Assembly (NCBI RefSeq): GCF_020906275.1
Contig: NZ_CP086727.1
Coordinates: 1,984,001-2,048,000, forward strand
From: Parasphingorhabdus litoris DSM 22379
GTDB taxonomy: Bacteria; Pseudomonadota; Alphaproteobacteria; Sphingomonadales; Sphingomonadaceae
Reading direction: 5' to 3'
DNA: 64,000 nt
The translations under genes were made by a program, and so were the position numbers. Positions 1 to 10,038 of the stretch are shown piece by piece; the stretch's first letter is position 1; every line of letters starts with the position of its first letter. The notes below the pieces were generated by a model. That model saw only the letters and a program-made list of their open reading frames with translations, ran no database searches and was not told the DNA's origin.

Positions 1-203
1 ACTTCATCTGTTCCTTCGGCAACCAGAATCTTCGAAATTACGCCTTCATCTACGGCTTCAAATTCCATTGTCGCCTTATCTGTTTCAATCTCGGCCAATA
101 TATCGCCAGAGCTGACCTCATCACCCTCTTTGACCAACCATTTCGCAAGCGTCCCCTCTTCCATTGTCGGTGACAGCGCAGGCATTTTTAGTTCGATCGC
201 CAT
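1..203 (-). CDS. pdhB: Pyruvate dehydrogenase E1 beta subunit, N-terminal part (cut by window edge)
   Basis: Only the first 67 codons are inside the window. They read [20 protein letters not shown] and continue to [12 protein letters not shown], which is a biotinyl/lipoyl-type domain with the lipoylated lysine in the ETDKA motif. In many alphaproteobacteria the E1 beta subunit of the pyruvate dehydrogenase complex carries such a lipoyl domain at its N-terminus, so with pdhA directly upstream this is taken as PdhB. The ATG overlaps the pdhA stop codon by one base (TGATG), so the two subunits are translationally coupled. A dihydrolipoyl acetyltransferase (E2) also begins with a lipoyl domain and cannot be fully excluded from this fragment, but position right after pdhA favours E1 beta. 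The TPP-binding fold itself lies outside the window. Confidence 0.85.
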   Translation of the reverse strand, partial: MAIELKMPALSPTMEEGTLAKWLVKEGDEVSSGDILAEIETDKATMEFEAVDEGVISKILVAEGTDE

Positions 204-1288
204 CAATATTGCTCCACCAATACATCAGTATAAAGTTCCTCAGCAGCGGGTTCCGGCGATTCTTCGGCAAAATCTGCTGCCTCCATCACGGTCTTGCGCA
301 CCTTTTTGTCCAAGGCCTTCAAATCCTCTTCTTTGACGCCCTGCTTCATCAACATGGCTTTCACCTGTTCGATAGGATCTGATTTCTCACGAACGTCCTG
401 CACTTCGTCGCGACTGCGATAGCGTGCCGGGTCGGACATGGAGTGGCCGCGATAGCGATAGGTTTTCAATTCCATCAATACCGGACCTTTGCCGCTGCGC
501 ACATATTTCAAGGCTTCTTCGACCGCGCCGCGGACTGCCAAAACATCCATGCCATCAACCTGTACGCCTGGAATGCGAAAGCTTTCACCACGGCGATACA
601 ATTGATCTTCGGATGACGAACGGTTGACGCTCGTGCCCATGGCATACTGGTTATTCTCGATCACAAAAATGACTGGAAGCTTCCAAAGCTCCGCCATGTT
701 GAAGCTCTCGTAAACCTGCCCCTGATTCGATGCACCATCGCCAAAATAAGCCAGACAAACACCGCCATCTTCGCGATATTTATGTCCGAAGGCCAGACCG
801 GTTCCCAGTGACACCTGTGCACCGACAATACCGTGGCCACCATAAAAGCCGTGCTCCACGGAGAACATGTGCATCGACCCGCCCTTACCCTTGGAAATAC
901 CAGACGCACGACCGGTCAGTTCAGCCATAACAACATTGGGATCAATACCGCAGGCCAGCATATGGCCATGATCACGATAACCGGTGATCACGCTGTCCTT
1001 GCCCGGTTCAATCGCAGATTGTAGGCCTGTGACTACAGCTTCCTGTCCGATATAGAGATGACAGAAACCGCCAATCAGTCCCAGGCCATATAGTTGCCCT
1101 GCCTTTTCTTCAAAGCGCCGAATGAGCAGCATCTGCTCATAAAAATCTATCAGTTCAGCTTTGCTGGCTTTATAAATTGGAGTTTTCAGCGCCGGCAAAC
1201 GATTGACGGACTTTGTTGTTGCCTTTTTTGGTGCCCTTTTAACCGGCGCCTTGGATTTTGATGGGGCTTTCTGGGGAGATTTTGCCAC
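203..1288 (-). CDS. pdhA: Pyruvate dehydrogenase E1 component, alpha subunit
   Basis: The 361-residue product matches the E1 alpha subunit of the heterotetrameric pyruvate dehydrogenase, which decarboxylates pyruvate with thiamine diphosphate and passes the acetyl group to lipoyl domains. The TPP/Mg motif is visible as GDGASNQG at residues 183-190, ending in ENN at 211-213. The conserved GYRDHGH (103-109) and the phosphorylation-loop-like [11 protein letters not shown] segment near residue 285 are also present. The first ~30 residues are rich in Lys, Ala and Pro and are probably a flexible tail, a little longer than in most homologues. It is the first gene of a pdhA-pdhB pair and overlaps pdhB by one base. 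The cytoplasmic complex links glycolysis (eno lies upstream on the same strand) to the TCA cycle. Confidence 0.95.
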   Translation of the reverse strand: MAKSPQKAPSKSKAPVKRAPKKATTKSVNRLPALKTPIYKASKAELIDFYEQMLLIRRFEEKAGQLYGLGLIGGFCHLYIGQEAVVTGLQSAIEPGKDSVITGYRDHGHMLACGIDPNVVMAELTGRASGISKGKGGSMHMFSVEHGFYGGHGIVGAQVSLGTGLAFGHKYREDGGVCLAYFGDGASNQGQVYESFNMAELWKLPVIFVIENNQYAMGTSVNRSSSEDQLYRRGESFRIPGVQVDGMDVLAVRGAVEEALKYVRSGKGPVLMELKTYRYRGHSMSDPARYRSRDEVQDVREKSDPIEQVKAMLMKQGVKEEDLKALDKKVRKTVMEAADFAEESPEPAAEELYTDVLVEQY

Positions 1289-1401
1289 GCTCGCAGTTTC
1301 CTGTCTCTTTTTTGGGTTTACAACATCATAAACAGGTCAGCCAGATTTCCCAAGCCTAATACGCTGGAAAAGACACAAAAAATTGACCAAGAACCAGGAT
1401 A

Positions 1402-1713
1402 CTATTTGAGCGGAACGATAATCTCGTCCGGGTGAACGAAATTGCCTTCCTTGCGCAGCAATTCCCCCACCAAATCCGGATCAGCACCATTGGGGTCAAG
1501 CAACTCTACGCGATTTTTCAAAGCATCACGCTCTGCCTCAAGAGCCGCAAGCTGCGTTCCCCGTTCATCAAGAGCCGTGCGATACTCGCCCCAGGCCAGA
1601 ATTCCGGTTGGCCCGAGCACAGCATAACCGGCAATCGCGAGCAAAGTCAGCAGAGCAAAACCAGGGCCGAGGGCCGCTTTGATCAATCCACCAATTTTCT
1701 CTTTATGAGCCAT
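1402..1713 (-). CDS. FtsB/DivIC-type septum formation initiator protein
   Basis: This is a 103-residue bitopic membrane protein. A short cytoplasmic start (MAHKEKIGGLIKAALG) is followed by one transmembrane helix (FALLTLLAIAGYAVLG), then a coiled-coil segment (DERGTQLAALEAERDALKNR) and a short periplasmic tail ending in a HPDEIIVPLK-like strand. That layout is the FtsB/DivIC family, small divisome proteins which in E. coli pair with FtsL and FtsQ. The start at 1713 is preferred to an upstream ATG at 1761 because AGAGAG lies about seven bases before it and the family normally begins just ahead of the helix. It sits between eno and pdhA on the same strand, an arrangement often seen for this family in proteobacteria, where it commonly follows eno. 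Confidence 0.85.
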   Translation of the reverse strand: MAHKEKIGGLIKAALGPGFALLTLLAIAGYAVLGPTGILAWGEYRTALDERGTQLAALEAERDALKNRVELLDPNGADPDLVGELLRKEGNFVHPDEIIVPLK

Positions 1714-1829
1714 ATTCTCTCTTGAATCAGAATAATGATTCGCTGGCAAGTGGATTAACACTTTAAATTAAAAATAGTGGGTTTGGGTCGCTGAAATGCC
1801 ACTTGATCAAGACCGCAGTCAAAACCAAC

Positions 1830-3162
<1,333 letters not shown>

Positions 3163-3228
3163 CTCGTGGCAATCACCAGCTTTACAAAAGGTGACATGAA
3201 CGCGGTGGTTTGCCCTTGAATCAAAAGG

Positions 3229-3277
3229 ATTAGATACCATCTAATTTGAGGGAAAACCGATCGATAAATTTATCGAT
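3229..3277. promoter_or_regulatory. Two palindromes upstream of the DUF883-like cassette
   Basis: Two separate symmetrical elements lie 42-90 bases before the start at 3319. The first is ATTAGAT-ACC-ATCTAAT (3229-3245), a 7-3-7 inverted repeat. The second is the perfect 18-base palindrome ATCGATAAATTTATCGAT (3260-3277). Both share the GAT/ATC core. Their place between the divergent eno and the cassette fits operator sites. No ECF-type GGAAC promoter was seen, so the controlling factor is unknown. Confidence 0.4.
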
Positions 3278-3318
3278 TAGACTGTAATGGCAAGGGTTTT
3301 GAGGAAGGAATATCAAAT

Positions 3319-3879
3319 ATGGCCGCCGATCAGGACAAGAAACCAGCAGCTCGCAAGACAGCAGCAAAAAAACCGGCTGCGAAGAAACCCGCTGCAAAAA
3401 AGCCAGCGGCTAAACGTACGCAGGCTAAAAAATCCACGCCCGCCAAAGGCGTGAACGTCAAAAAGGCGACATCCGCAAAACCATCCGCGCCGCTCAAGGC
3501 GGGTGCGACACGAGCTGCTTCAACCCAATCAAATACCGCGAGCGATTTGAAAGAGCGCGCCATTGATAAAGCGCGAACAACCGCCAATGATGGCAAGGCA
3601 AAAGCTGGCGAAGCAATTGAAACGTTCAGCGAGATGATTGAAAACAGCGCCAAAACAATAGATGAGAATGTCGGTGAAAAATATGGCGACTATGCCCGCT
3701 CTGCAGCAGATGCCGTTTCTTCCTTTGCCGAAAAGGTCAATTCCAAAGATGTCGATGAAATGGTGGAAGATGCGCGAAGCTTTGTTCGCAAACGGCCAGC
3801 AGTTGCTATCGGTGCCGCTGCTGTTGTTGGCCTGCTGGTCTCTCGTCTGATCAAGTCCGGCATGGATGATCGTAGCTAG
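3319..3879 (+). CDS. DUF883/ElaB-YqjD-like membrane-anchored protein with lysine-alanine repeats
   Basis: The 186-residue product has three parts. Residues 1-65 are a Lys/Ala/Pro-rich tail with repeated AAKKP units, resembling histone H1-like or PhaF-type DNA-binding tails. The middle (about 75-160) is amphipathic helix with spaced Ala, Glu and Lys. The end carries a glycine-rich hydrophobic segment (AVAIGAAAVVGLLVSRLI) after an RKRP motif, which is the C-terminal anchor typical of DUF883 (ElaB/YqjD), proteins reported to tether ribosomes or DNA to the inner membrane in E. coli. The downstream genes belong to the same kind of small envelope cassette (YqjE-like next). Function here is inferred. 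The basic tail is unusual for plain DUF883 proteins and suggests nucleic-acid or polyphosphate contact. A GGAAGGAA sequence precedes the ATG. Confidence 0.75.
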   Translation: MAADQDKKPAARKTAAKKPAAKKPAAKKPAAKRTQAKKSTPAKGVNVKKATSAKPSAPLKAGATRAASTQSNTASDLKERAIDKARTTANDGKAKAGEAIETFSEMIENSAKTIDENVGEKYGDYARSAADAVSSFAEKVNSKDVDEMVEDARSFVRKRPAVAIGAAAVVGLLVSRLIKSGMDDRS

Positions 3880-3914
3880 AATGTGTATCACTCAACCCAA
3901 TTTGATCGAAATGG

Positions 3915-4340
3915 GTGATTGTGTTGAACGATAAAACAACAGGAATAGAAGCTGAACAGTCTTGCGATGGAGCGGAAACGGCACAAACCGAGCCGCTCAC
4001 ATCCAATCCAGATGACAGACCACTCAAATTGCAAGTCAGTGATCTTGTCGATGATGTTCGTAAACTCGCAGAAGCAGAAATAGAATATTATCGCGTAAAA
4101 TTGTCCGTCAATATGGCGGCGACCAAGACCGTATTGGTTCTGTTCAGCGTCGCCATCATATTGGGGATTACCACTATGGTCGCCCTGATTTTGGGAATAT
4201 TGTTGATTTTATCTCATTATTGGGGACCAGTGGCGGCAACAGGATTGTTGACAGGTGGCGCATTGTTGCTGACGACAATTCTAATGACCATGGCAATTAA
4301 ACGGGCGCGCAAACTACCTTTGGATGAGAATGATCAATGA
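3915..4340 (+). CDS. YqjE-like phage holin family membrane protein
   Basis: The 141-residue protein has an acidic soluble start (about 1-50), a short helical region (DDVRKLAEAEIEYYRVKLSVN) and two adjacent hydrophobic helices (TVLVLFSVAIILGITTMVALILGILLIL and AATGLLTGGALLLTTILMTM). This is the YqjE/Phage_holin_3_6 (DUF1469) pattern. Despite the family name these are usually chromosomal stress-associated inner membrane proteins found beside DUF883 proteins, as here. The start is read as GTG at 3915; GTG at 3921 and TTG at 3924 are alternatives. Its stop overlaps the next gene by four bases (ATGA), so translation is coupled. No other phage genes are near, so there is no reason to call a prophage. 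Confidence 0.75.
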   Translation: MIVLNDKTTGIEAEQSCDGAETAQTEPLTSNPDDRPLKLQVSDLVDDVRKLAEAEIEYYRVKLSVNMAATKTVLVLFSVAIILGITTMVALILGILLILSHYWGPVAATGLLTGGALLLTTILMTMAIKRARKLPLDENDQ

Positions 4341-4663
4341 CCCAAAAAAATGACGATATTTTCAAGCTGCGAAGCCTGGCAATTGAAAAAAAAGAAGCGC
4401 GTGAGAACTTGAAGGAAGACATCTCCGAAACGAAAGAACGTTTGCGGCCAGCAAACCTGATCCAGGAAGCTAAAGATAAGGCTCTGGATCGTGTGCAGAA
4501 AACAGGTGAAACTGCCTTGCAAGGAGTCAAAGACAATCCAGGCAAGGTAGCATCAGTGGCCGCGGCGGCCGCGCTTCTCGCGCTGCGCAAGCCGCTGACC
4601 AACTATTTCACCAATCGCAAAGCTGCCAATGACGGTAAGAACGACGCCAATTCCGAGGAGTGA
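4337..4663 (+). CDS. Small helical protein, DUF3618-like
   Basis: This 108-residue protein is mostly charged helix. The N-terminal part (EARENLKEDISETKERLRPANLIQ) resembles DUF3618, a short motif found in actinobacterial and alphaproteobacterial proteins of YqjD/YqjE cassettes. A weakly hydrophobic alanine-rich stretch (VASVAAAAALLAL) at about 74-86 may touch the membrane. The C-terminus is Asn/Lys-rich. The family match is by appearance only. The gene starts inside the stop codon of the YqjE-like gene and ends three bases before the next one, so it belongs to the same operon. Confidence 0.7.
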   Translation: MTQKNDDIFKLRSLAIEKKEARENLKEDISETKERLRPANLIQEAKDKALDRVQKTGETALQGVKDNPGKVASVAAAAALLALRKPLTNYFTNRKAANDGKNDANSEE

Positions 4664-4666
4664 GCA

Positions 4667-5203
4667 ATGAGCAATTTATCTGACAACATTGAAAAAGCCC
4701 GCGCTGCTTCCAGGGAACGCTTGGAGAATGCCAAGGAACTGGCTGGCCAAGGCACGGGTATCGCATTGGAAAAAATGTCCGAAAGCAAAAAACGTGCTGC
4801 CGCACTTTTAGATGACGGCAAGACGAAAGCAGCAGAAAGCGTGGCTGCGACCAAGAAAATGGCAAAAACCGCAGCAAGCAAGTCGGAAGAGACCATCACC
4901 AAAAGTCCGCTTGCAGTTGTTGCGGGAGGCTTGGCACTTGGCGCGCTGGTTGGCGCGTTGCTACCAAAAAGCAAAACAGAAACGAAATATGTCGGTGGTG
5001 CCGGTAAAAAAATAAACGAAACCGCCAAAAAAGCCTATGGCGCAGCGAAGGAAGCTGGGCAGGAGCAGATCGAAACCCTTGGCCTCGACAAGGACAGTGT
5101 GCAGGATCAGATCAAAGATCTGCTTGGAAAAGCTGCCGAAGCTGCTAAGAGCGCCGCCGAAGCCGCTACGGAAGCGGTCAAATCGGAAAAATCTGACAAA
5201 TAG
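4667..5203 (+). CDS. Second DUF883/YqjD-like membrane-anchored helical protein
   Basis: The 178-residue protein has long amphipathic helices at both ends and one central hydrophobic segment (PLAVVAGGLALGALVGALLP) at about 85-105. The N-terminal helix (NIEKARAASRERLENAKELAG) and the alanine-rich C-terminal tail (KAAEAAKSAAEAATEAVKS) look like coiled coil or apolipoprotein-like helices. The glycine-patterned membrane segment is like that of DUF883 proteins, but here it is central, not terminal. It follows the previous gene by three bases with a GAGGAG-like ribosome site and is followed after 14 bases by the DUF4170 gene. Role unknown; the operon suggests stress-related envelope maintenance. Confidence 0.7.
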   Translation: MSNLSDNIEKARAASRERLENAKELAGQGTGIALEKMSESKKRAAALLDDGKTKAAESVAATKKMAKTAASKSEETITKSPLAVVAGGLALGALVGALLPKSKTETKYVGGAGKKINETAKKAYGAAKEAGQEQIETLGLDKDSVQDQIKDLLGKAAEAAKSAAEAATEAVKSEKSDK

Positions 5204-5217
5204 AGACTGGGGCACAT

Positions 5218-5451
5218 ATGAGCGAGCGCAGCAAAATTCATCTGGTAATGGGCGGACGGGTCAAAGATCCGCGCGGACTGGATTATGAAAATCTCGATCA
5301 GGTCGATCTTGTTGGCGTCTATCCCAATTACGAAGAAGCCGAGGAAGTCTGGCGCTCCAATGCCCAACGCACTGTGGATGATGCTGAAATGAAATATGTC
5401 ATCGTGCACCTGCACAAGTTGCTTGAACCTGAGCTACCTGCCGAAGACTGA
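5218..5451 (+). CDS. DUF4170 domain protein
   Basis: This 77-residue soluble protein matches the alphaproteobacterial DUF4170 family: an N-terminal strand (KIHLVMGGRVKDPRG), the DLVGVYPNYEEAEEVW segment, and the family-typical AQRTVDDAEMKYVIVHLHKLLEP ending. No function is established for this family. It is the last gene of the five-gene cassette starting at 3319 and converges on the rhomboid gene with a ten-base gap. Very short and conserved, with no signal peptide, so cytoplasmic. Confidence 0.8.
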   Translation: MSERSKIHLVMGGRVKDPRGLDYENLDQVDLVGVYPNYEEAEEVWRSNAQRTVDDAEMKYVIVHLHKLLEPELPAED

Positions 5452-5460
5452 TTTCGGCGG

Positions 5461-6102
5461 TCAGGCGTTTTTAAAGCGCCACTGCAACAATGGCCGCGTC
5501 ATTACCAATCCGGCAACAAATCCACCGATATGAGCAAAAATCGCGATACCGTTCAGGCTGCCGCGAGTTGCAACGCCGATCATTAACTGGATTCCGATCC
5601 AGGCCAGCGTGAGCCATGCAATCCGCACCACATGACCGGGAAATGGCCCTACTGGTTTGACTTCATTGCGGGCGAATAAAAGTGCGTAAGCTCCCAATAT
5701 GGCGGATATTGCACCGCTTGCACCAACGACCGGAATAACGGAGTCCCCGTTGACAGCAAATTCGGCAAGCGAAGCGGCATAAGCCCCAGCCACATAAAGA
5801 ACCGCCATTAATTGCGGGCCAAGCGCCTGTTCGACAAAGCGCCCGCAGAACAGCAACATTAACATGTTGAACGCGATATGCATCAACCCACCATGCAGAA
5901 AAGCAGACGACATTGGGGTGAGCCAGGCCGGCACCATTCCGTTAATTTCTCCAAACTCGGCAAGCCCGTCGCCCAGTCGTATCGGAAAGAAACCACCGCG
6001 CAGAACCGCTTCATCCTGCAAACCCGAAATCCATAAAAACAGGTAGATCACAACATTGGCAATGATAAGCCCGTTGGTCAGCTTTCCGGTTGGCAGGTTC
6101 AT
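5461..6102 (-). CDS. Rhomboid family intramembrane serine protease
   Basis: The 213-residue polytopic membrane protein has about six hydrophobic helices. Rhomboid hallmarks are visible: GGLMHIAFNMLML (the HxxxN motif in helix 2), VGASGAISAILG carrying the nucleophilic serine (GASG), and FAHIGGFVAGL carrying the catalytic histidine (HxxG). The Ser-His dyad is therefore intact and the protein is probably an active protease cleaving transmembrane substrates; the substrate is unknown. It lies 11 bases after greA on the same strand and may be co-transcribed with it. It converges with the DUF4170 gene. Confidence 0.92.
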   Translation of the reverse strand: MNLPTGKLTNGLIIANVVIYLFLWISGLQDEAVLRGGFFPIRLGDGLAEFGEINGMVPAWLTPMSSAFLHGGLMHIAFNMLMLLFCGRFVEQALGPQLMAVLYVAGAYAASLAEFAVNGDSVIPVVGASGAISAILGAYALLFARNEVKPVGPFPGHVVRIAWLTLAWIGIQLMIGVATRGSLNGIAIFAHIGGFVAGLVMTRPLLQWRFKNA

Positions 6103-6113
6103 GTCATATCAAA

Positions 6114-6587
6114 TCAGATAAACTCGATTTTTTCGAGCAGATAATATTTATCGCCAGCAGGCACGGTGACTTCAATCTCATCGCCCACACTGCGACCGAT
6201 AAAAGCCCGCCCGATAGGGCTGTTATAGCTAATTTTACCGACTTTCGCGTCCGCCTCAGCCTGCCCAACCAGCTGATATTTCACCGGTTTGTCGTCTTCG
6301 TCGAGCAGAGTCAGCGTCGCGCCAAATACCGCTTTGTCCCCTGACAGGGTTGATGGATCGATAACCTGGGCCCTGCTCAGCTTGTCTTCGATATCGGCGA
6401 TAGTAGCTTCAACTTGCCCCTGACGCTCTTTCGCAGCGTGATATTCGGCATTTTCCGACAAGTCACCATGCGCTCGCGCTTCCTCAATCGCATCAACAAT
6501 GCGTGGGCGCTCATCCTTCAATTCCTTGAGTTCAGCTTCCAACTTGGCATGGCCTTCGGCCAGCATCGGTACTTTTTCTACAGCCAT
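6114..6587 (-). CDS. greA: Transcription elongation factor GreA
   Basis: The 157-residue product is full-length GreA, which enters the RNA polymerase secondary channel and stimulates cleavage of backtracked transcripts. The N-terminal coiled coil ([46 protein letters not shown]) contains the [13 protein letters not shown] tip motif with the acidic catalytic residues. The C-terminal FKBP-like domain ends in the typical [22 protein letters not shown]. It follows carB on the same strand after about 115 bases and precedes the rhomboid gene. Confidence 0.97.
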   Translation of the reverse strand: MAVEKVPMLAEGHAKLEAELKELKDERPRIVDAIEEARAHGDLSENAEYHAAKERQGQVEATIADIEDKLSRAQVIDPSTLSGDKAVFGATLTLLDEDDKPVKYQLVGQAEADAKVGKISYNSPIGRAFIGRSVGDEIEVTVPAGDKYYLLEKIEFI

Positions 6588-6702
6588 TTTTGGCCTTTCT
6601 TCTTCCTACTCACTATGGTTTTCTGGGCCACAGCGTCAAAAATAGTTTCCCGGCGCCCCTCCCTCATGAAGGCTCGCCCGCAGTGTGACAGATTGTCGGG
6701 AA

Positions 6703-9700
6703 TTAAGTCTGCGAAGACATATAATAAGACTGAAGTGCACGAACTTCAAGAGTCTCGTCACGCATGGCAGATATTGCCTCCATTGCTGCAACACTTGCAG
6801 TCGCAGTGGTATAGTAAGGGATCTTCCCGTTAAGAGCCCCGGCACGGATGGATTTGGAGTCTTTTAGCGACTGCCAGCCTTCGGTTGTGTTGAAAATAAG
6901 ATCAACGTCACCATCAATAATTCGATCGACAATATGCGGACGCCCTTCGGCCACTTTGTTGACCTTTTCCACCGATATGCCCTTGTCGCTGAGATAGTCA
7001 GCCGTTCCACTGGTCGCGATCAGCTTGAATCCGAGTTTTTCTGCCATTCGTGCCGCTGGTTCGATCACTTTTTTATCCGTCTCTTTTACTGAAACAAAAA
7101 GCGTTCCGCCATCCGGCAAATGATTGTTCGCACCCAATTGTGCCTTGCCAAAAGCAATGGCAAAGCTCTTATCTATGCCCATAACTTCACCCGTCGACTT
7201 CATTTCTGGTGATAATACTGGGTCAATTCCAGGGAATCGATTGAACGGGAAAACCGCTTCTTTCACAGCGATATAATCGATATGCCTATCAATTGACGGC
7301 AAGTCTTTGAGCTTTCCTCCCGCCATCACGCGTGAGGCGATTTTGGCAATTGGTACACCAATGGCCTTGGCGACAAAGGGCACCGTCCGGCTGGCGCGCG
7401 GATTGACCTCGATCAGATAGACTTCACCATCTTTCACCGCAAACTGAATATTCATCAGCCCGCGTACTTTTAAACCAAGGGCCAATGCCTCCGCCTGCCG
7501 CTCCATTTCCGCGACAATGTCATCGCTCAGATTATAGGGCGGAATCGTACATGCACTGTCGCCACTGTGAACGCCCGCTTCCTCGATATGCTGGAGCACA
7601 CCGCAAACAACGACCTGATCGCCGTCACAAATGGCATCAACGTCGACTTCCACGGCATCGCGCAGATATTGGTCGACAAGGACAGGCTGGTCGCCCGACA
7701 CTTGCACGGCGGTGTTGATATAATCTTCCAGCTGCGCCGGACCATCGACAATTTCCATCGCGCGGCCGCCGAGCACGAAACTTGGGCGGATGAGTACCGG
7801 ATAACCGATACGTTCAGCGATTTTCACTGCTTCCTCTTCGGTCCGGGCCATACCATTATCTGGCTGTTTCAGCTTCAGATCATTGACTAGTTTCGCAAAG
7901 CGCTCGCGGTCCTCAGCGAGATCAATCGCATCCGGCGTTGTGCCAAGGATCGGAATACCTGCATCTTCCAGTGCAGAGGCCAGTTTCAGCGGTGTTTGCC
8001 CGCCAAATTGCACGATCACGCCGACCAACTCACCCTTGCTCTGTTCGACAGCCAGAATTTCAAGCACATCTTCTGCGGTCAGCGGCTCAAAATAGAGCCG
8101 GTCTGACGTATCATAATCGGTCGAAACGGTTTCCGGATTGCAATTGACCATGATCGTTTCAAAACCGGCATCGGCGAGCGCGAAACAGGCGTGGCAACAG
8201 CAATAATCAAATTCGATCCCTTGCCCGATCCGATTTGGTCCGCCGCCCAAGATCACGACCTTTCGGCGATCAGAGGGCTGTGCTTCATTTTCCGGTTCCC
8301 CAAAAATCGGTGCTTCATAGGTGGAGTACATATAGGGCGTCTTGGCCTCAAATTCGGCCGCACAAGTGTCGATCCGTTTGAACACGGGCCGCACGCCCAG
8401 CTTATGGCGAAGTTCGCGCACTTCCTTTTCGGTGGTTGCGCCCGCCATGGCGGCTACGGCGTCATGAACCAGTCCATGCCCCTCAGCGACCGTGCGCCCT
8501 GCCCCACCTGCGACATGCACCGCATCGACGGCCAGCTTGGCAAGCCGTTCGTCAGAAAAGCCCATAGACTTGAGCTTACGCAGCGCGTCCGCTCCATTGG
8601 GCAGACCATTATCGAGTATGTCCTGCTCAGCATCGATTATCTCGCGGATTCTGGCGAGGAACCACGGATCATAATGGGCAATTTCGTGGATTTCCGCATT
8701 GCTAAAGCCCTCGCGCATAGCCTGCGCCGCAACCAACAGCCTGTCCGGCGTTGGCCGCGCCAGCTCTGCGGCAATTTCATCCCGGGAAGCGCCCTCAAGT
8801 GCCTGCACCCGGTTAAAGCCGTCCAGTCCGGTTTCCAGACCGCGCAGCGCCTTTTGCAGCGATTCATGGATATTGCGACCGATGGCCATGACTTCGCCGA
8901 CAGACTTCATGGCCGTGGCGAGCAAGGGCTCCGCACCCTTGAACTTTTCAAAGGCGAAGCGCGGGATTTTGGTCACGACATAGTCAATGGTCGGCTCAAA
9001 CGAAGCCGGTGTTGCGCCGGTAATATCGTTATCAATTTCATCGAGCGTATATCCCACGGCAAGCTTCGCCGCGACTTTAGCAATCGGAAAGCCGGTCGCC
9101 TTGGATGCCAGCGCCGATGAGCGCGAAACCCGCGGATTCATCTCGATAACAACAAGCCGTCCGTCTTTGGGATTAACTGCGAACTGTACGTTGGAACCGC
9201 CTGTTTCGACCCCGATTTCTCGCAAGACCGCCAAAGAGGCGTTGCGCATGATCTGATATTCTTTGTCGGTCAGCGTCAGCGCCGGTGCAACCGTGATCGA
9301 GTCCCCGGTATGCACGCCCATCGGATCGACATTTTCGATGGAGCAGATGATGATGCAGTTATCCGCCTTGTCGCGAACCACCTCCATCTCATATTCTTTC
9401 CAGCCAATCAGTGATTCATCGATCAGCACTTCGGTGGTCGGAGAGGCTTCCAGCGATGTCCGCACATAATGGATAAATTCTTCGCGGTTATAGGCGACGC
9501 CGCCGCCGGTTCCGCCCATGGTAAAGCTGGGCCGCATGATCGCAGGCAGGCCGATATCTTCCAGGATTTCCAGCGCCTGCTCTTCGCTATGCGCCACGGC
9601 GCTGCGCGGGCTTTCCAGCCCGATCTTGTCCATTGCCGTCTTGAACTGCTCGCGATCCTCGGCCTTGTCGATCGCCTTCGCATCGGCGCCAATCATCTCA

Positions 9701-10038
9701 ACGCCATATTTGTCAAGCACGCCCATTTTGTTAAGCGAAAGCGCCGTGTTCAGCGCCGTCTGCCCGCCCATGGTCGGCAGAATCGCGTCAGGACGTTCTT
9801 TCTCGATGATTTTCTCAACAATTTCCGGCGTAATCGGCTCGACATAGGTCGCGTCCGCCATCTCTGGATCGGTCATGATCGTCGCCGGATTGGAGTTGAC
9901 CAGGATGATCCGGTAGCCCTCTTCTTTCAGAGCCTTGCACGCCTGTGTGCCCGAATAGTCAAACTCGCAAGCCTGCCCGATAATAATCGGTCCAGCGCCA
10001 ACGATAAGGATGGATTTTATGTCAGTTCTTTTGGGCAT
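6703..10038 (-). CDS. carB: Carbamoyl-phosphate synthase large subunit
   Basis: The 1111-residue enzyme makes carbamoyl phosphate from bicarbonate, ATP and the ammonia delivered by CarA, feeding arginine and pyrimidine synthesis. Both ATP-grasp halves are visible: the first contains [17 protein letters not shown], the second starts near [21 protein letters not shown] and contains [16 protein letters not shown]. The C-terminal MGS-like allosteric domain ([13 protein letters not shown] and following) is present. The ATG directly follows the stop codon of the upstream unknown gene (TAAATG), so carB translation is coupled to that gene and not to carA, which is over 1.4 kb away. The length is slightly above the ~1075 of E. 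coli, normal for sphingomonads. Confidence 0.97.
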   Translation of the reverse strand: MPKRTDIKSILIVGAGPIIIGQACEFDYSGTQACKALKEEGYRIILVNSNPATIMTDPEMADATYVEPITPEIVEKIIEKERPDAILPTMGGQTALNTALSLNKMGVLDKYGVEMIGADAKAIDKAEDREQFKTAMDKIGLESPRSAVAHSEEQALEILEDIGLPAIMRPSFTMGGTGGGVAYNREEFIHYVRTSLEASPTTEVLIDESLIGWKEYEMEVVRDKADNCIIICSIENVDPMGVHTGDSITVAPALTLTDKEYQIMRNASLAVLREIGVETGGSNVQFAVNPKDGRLVVIEMNPRVSRSSALASKATGFPIAKVAAKLAVGYTLDEIDNDITGATPASFEPTIDYVVTKIPRFAFEKFKGAEPLLATAMKSVGEVMAIGRNIHESLQKALRGLETGLDGFNRVQALEGASRDEIAAELARPTPDRLLVAAQAMREGFSNAEIHEIAHYDPWFLARIREIIDAEQDILDNGLPNGADALRKLKSMGFSDERLAKLAVDAVHVAGGAGRTVAEGHGLVHDAVAAMAGATTEKEVRELRHKLGVRPVFKRIDTCAAEFEAKTPYMYSTYEAPIFGEPENEAQPSDRRKVVILGGGPNRIGQGIEFDYCCCHACFALADAGFETIMVNCNPETVSTDYDTSDRLYFEPLTAEDVLEILAVEQSKGELVGVIVQFGGQTPLKLASALEDAGIPILGTTPDAIDLAEDRERFAKLVNDLKLKQPDNGMARTEEEAVKIAERIGYPVLIRPSFVLGGRAMEIVDGPAQLEDYINTAVQVSGDQPVLVDQYLRDAVEVDVDAICDGDQVVVCGVLQHIEEAGVHSGDSACTIPPYNLSDDIVAEMERQAEALALGLKVRGLMNIQFAVKDGEVYLIEVNPRASRTVPFVAKAIGVPIAKIASRVMAGGKLKDLPSIDRHIDYIAVKEAVFPFNRFPGIDPVLSPEMKSTGEVMGIDKSFAIAFGKAQLGANNHLPDGGTLFVSVKETDKKVIEPAARMAEKLGFKLIATSGTADYLSDKGISVEKVNKVAEGRPHIVDRIIDGDVDLIFNTTEGWQSLKDSKSIRAGALNGKIPYYTTATASVAAMEAISAMRDETLEVRALQSYYMSSQT

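Noticed and set aside
3241..3318. ECF/EcfG-type stress promoter before the DUF883 cassette
   Set aside because: No GGAAC plus GTT spacing was found; only a GGAAAAC that does not fit.
3915..4340. Prophage, because of the phage holin family name
   Set aside because: The YqjE-like protein lies in a chromosomal DUF883-type cassette. No capsid, tail, integrase or lysin genes are nearby.
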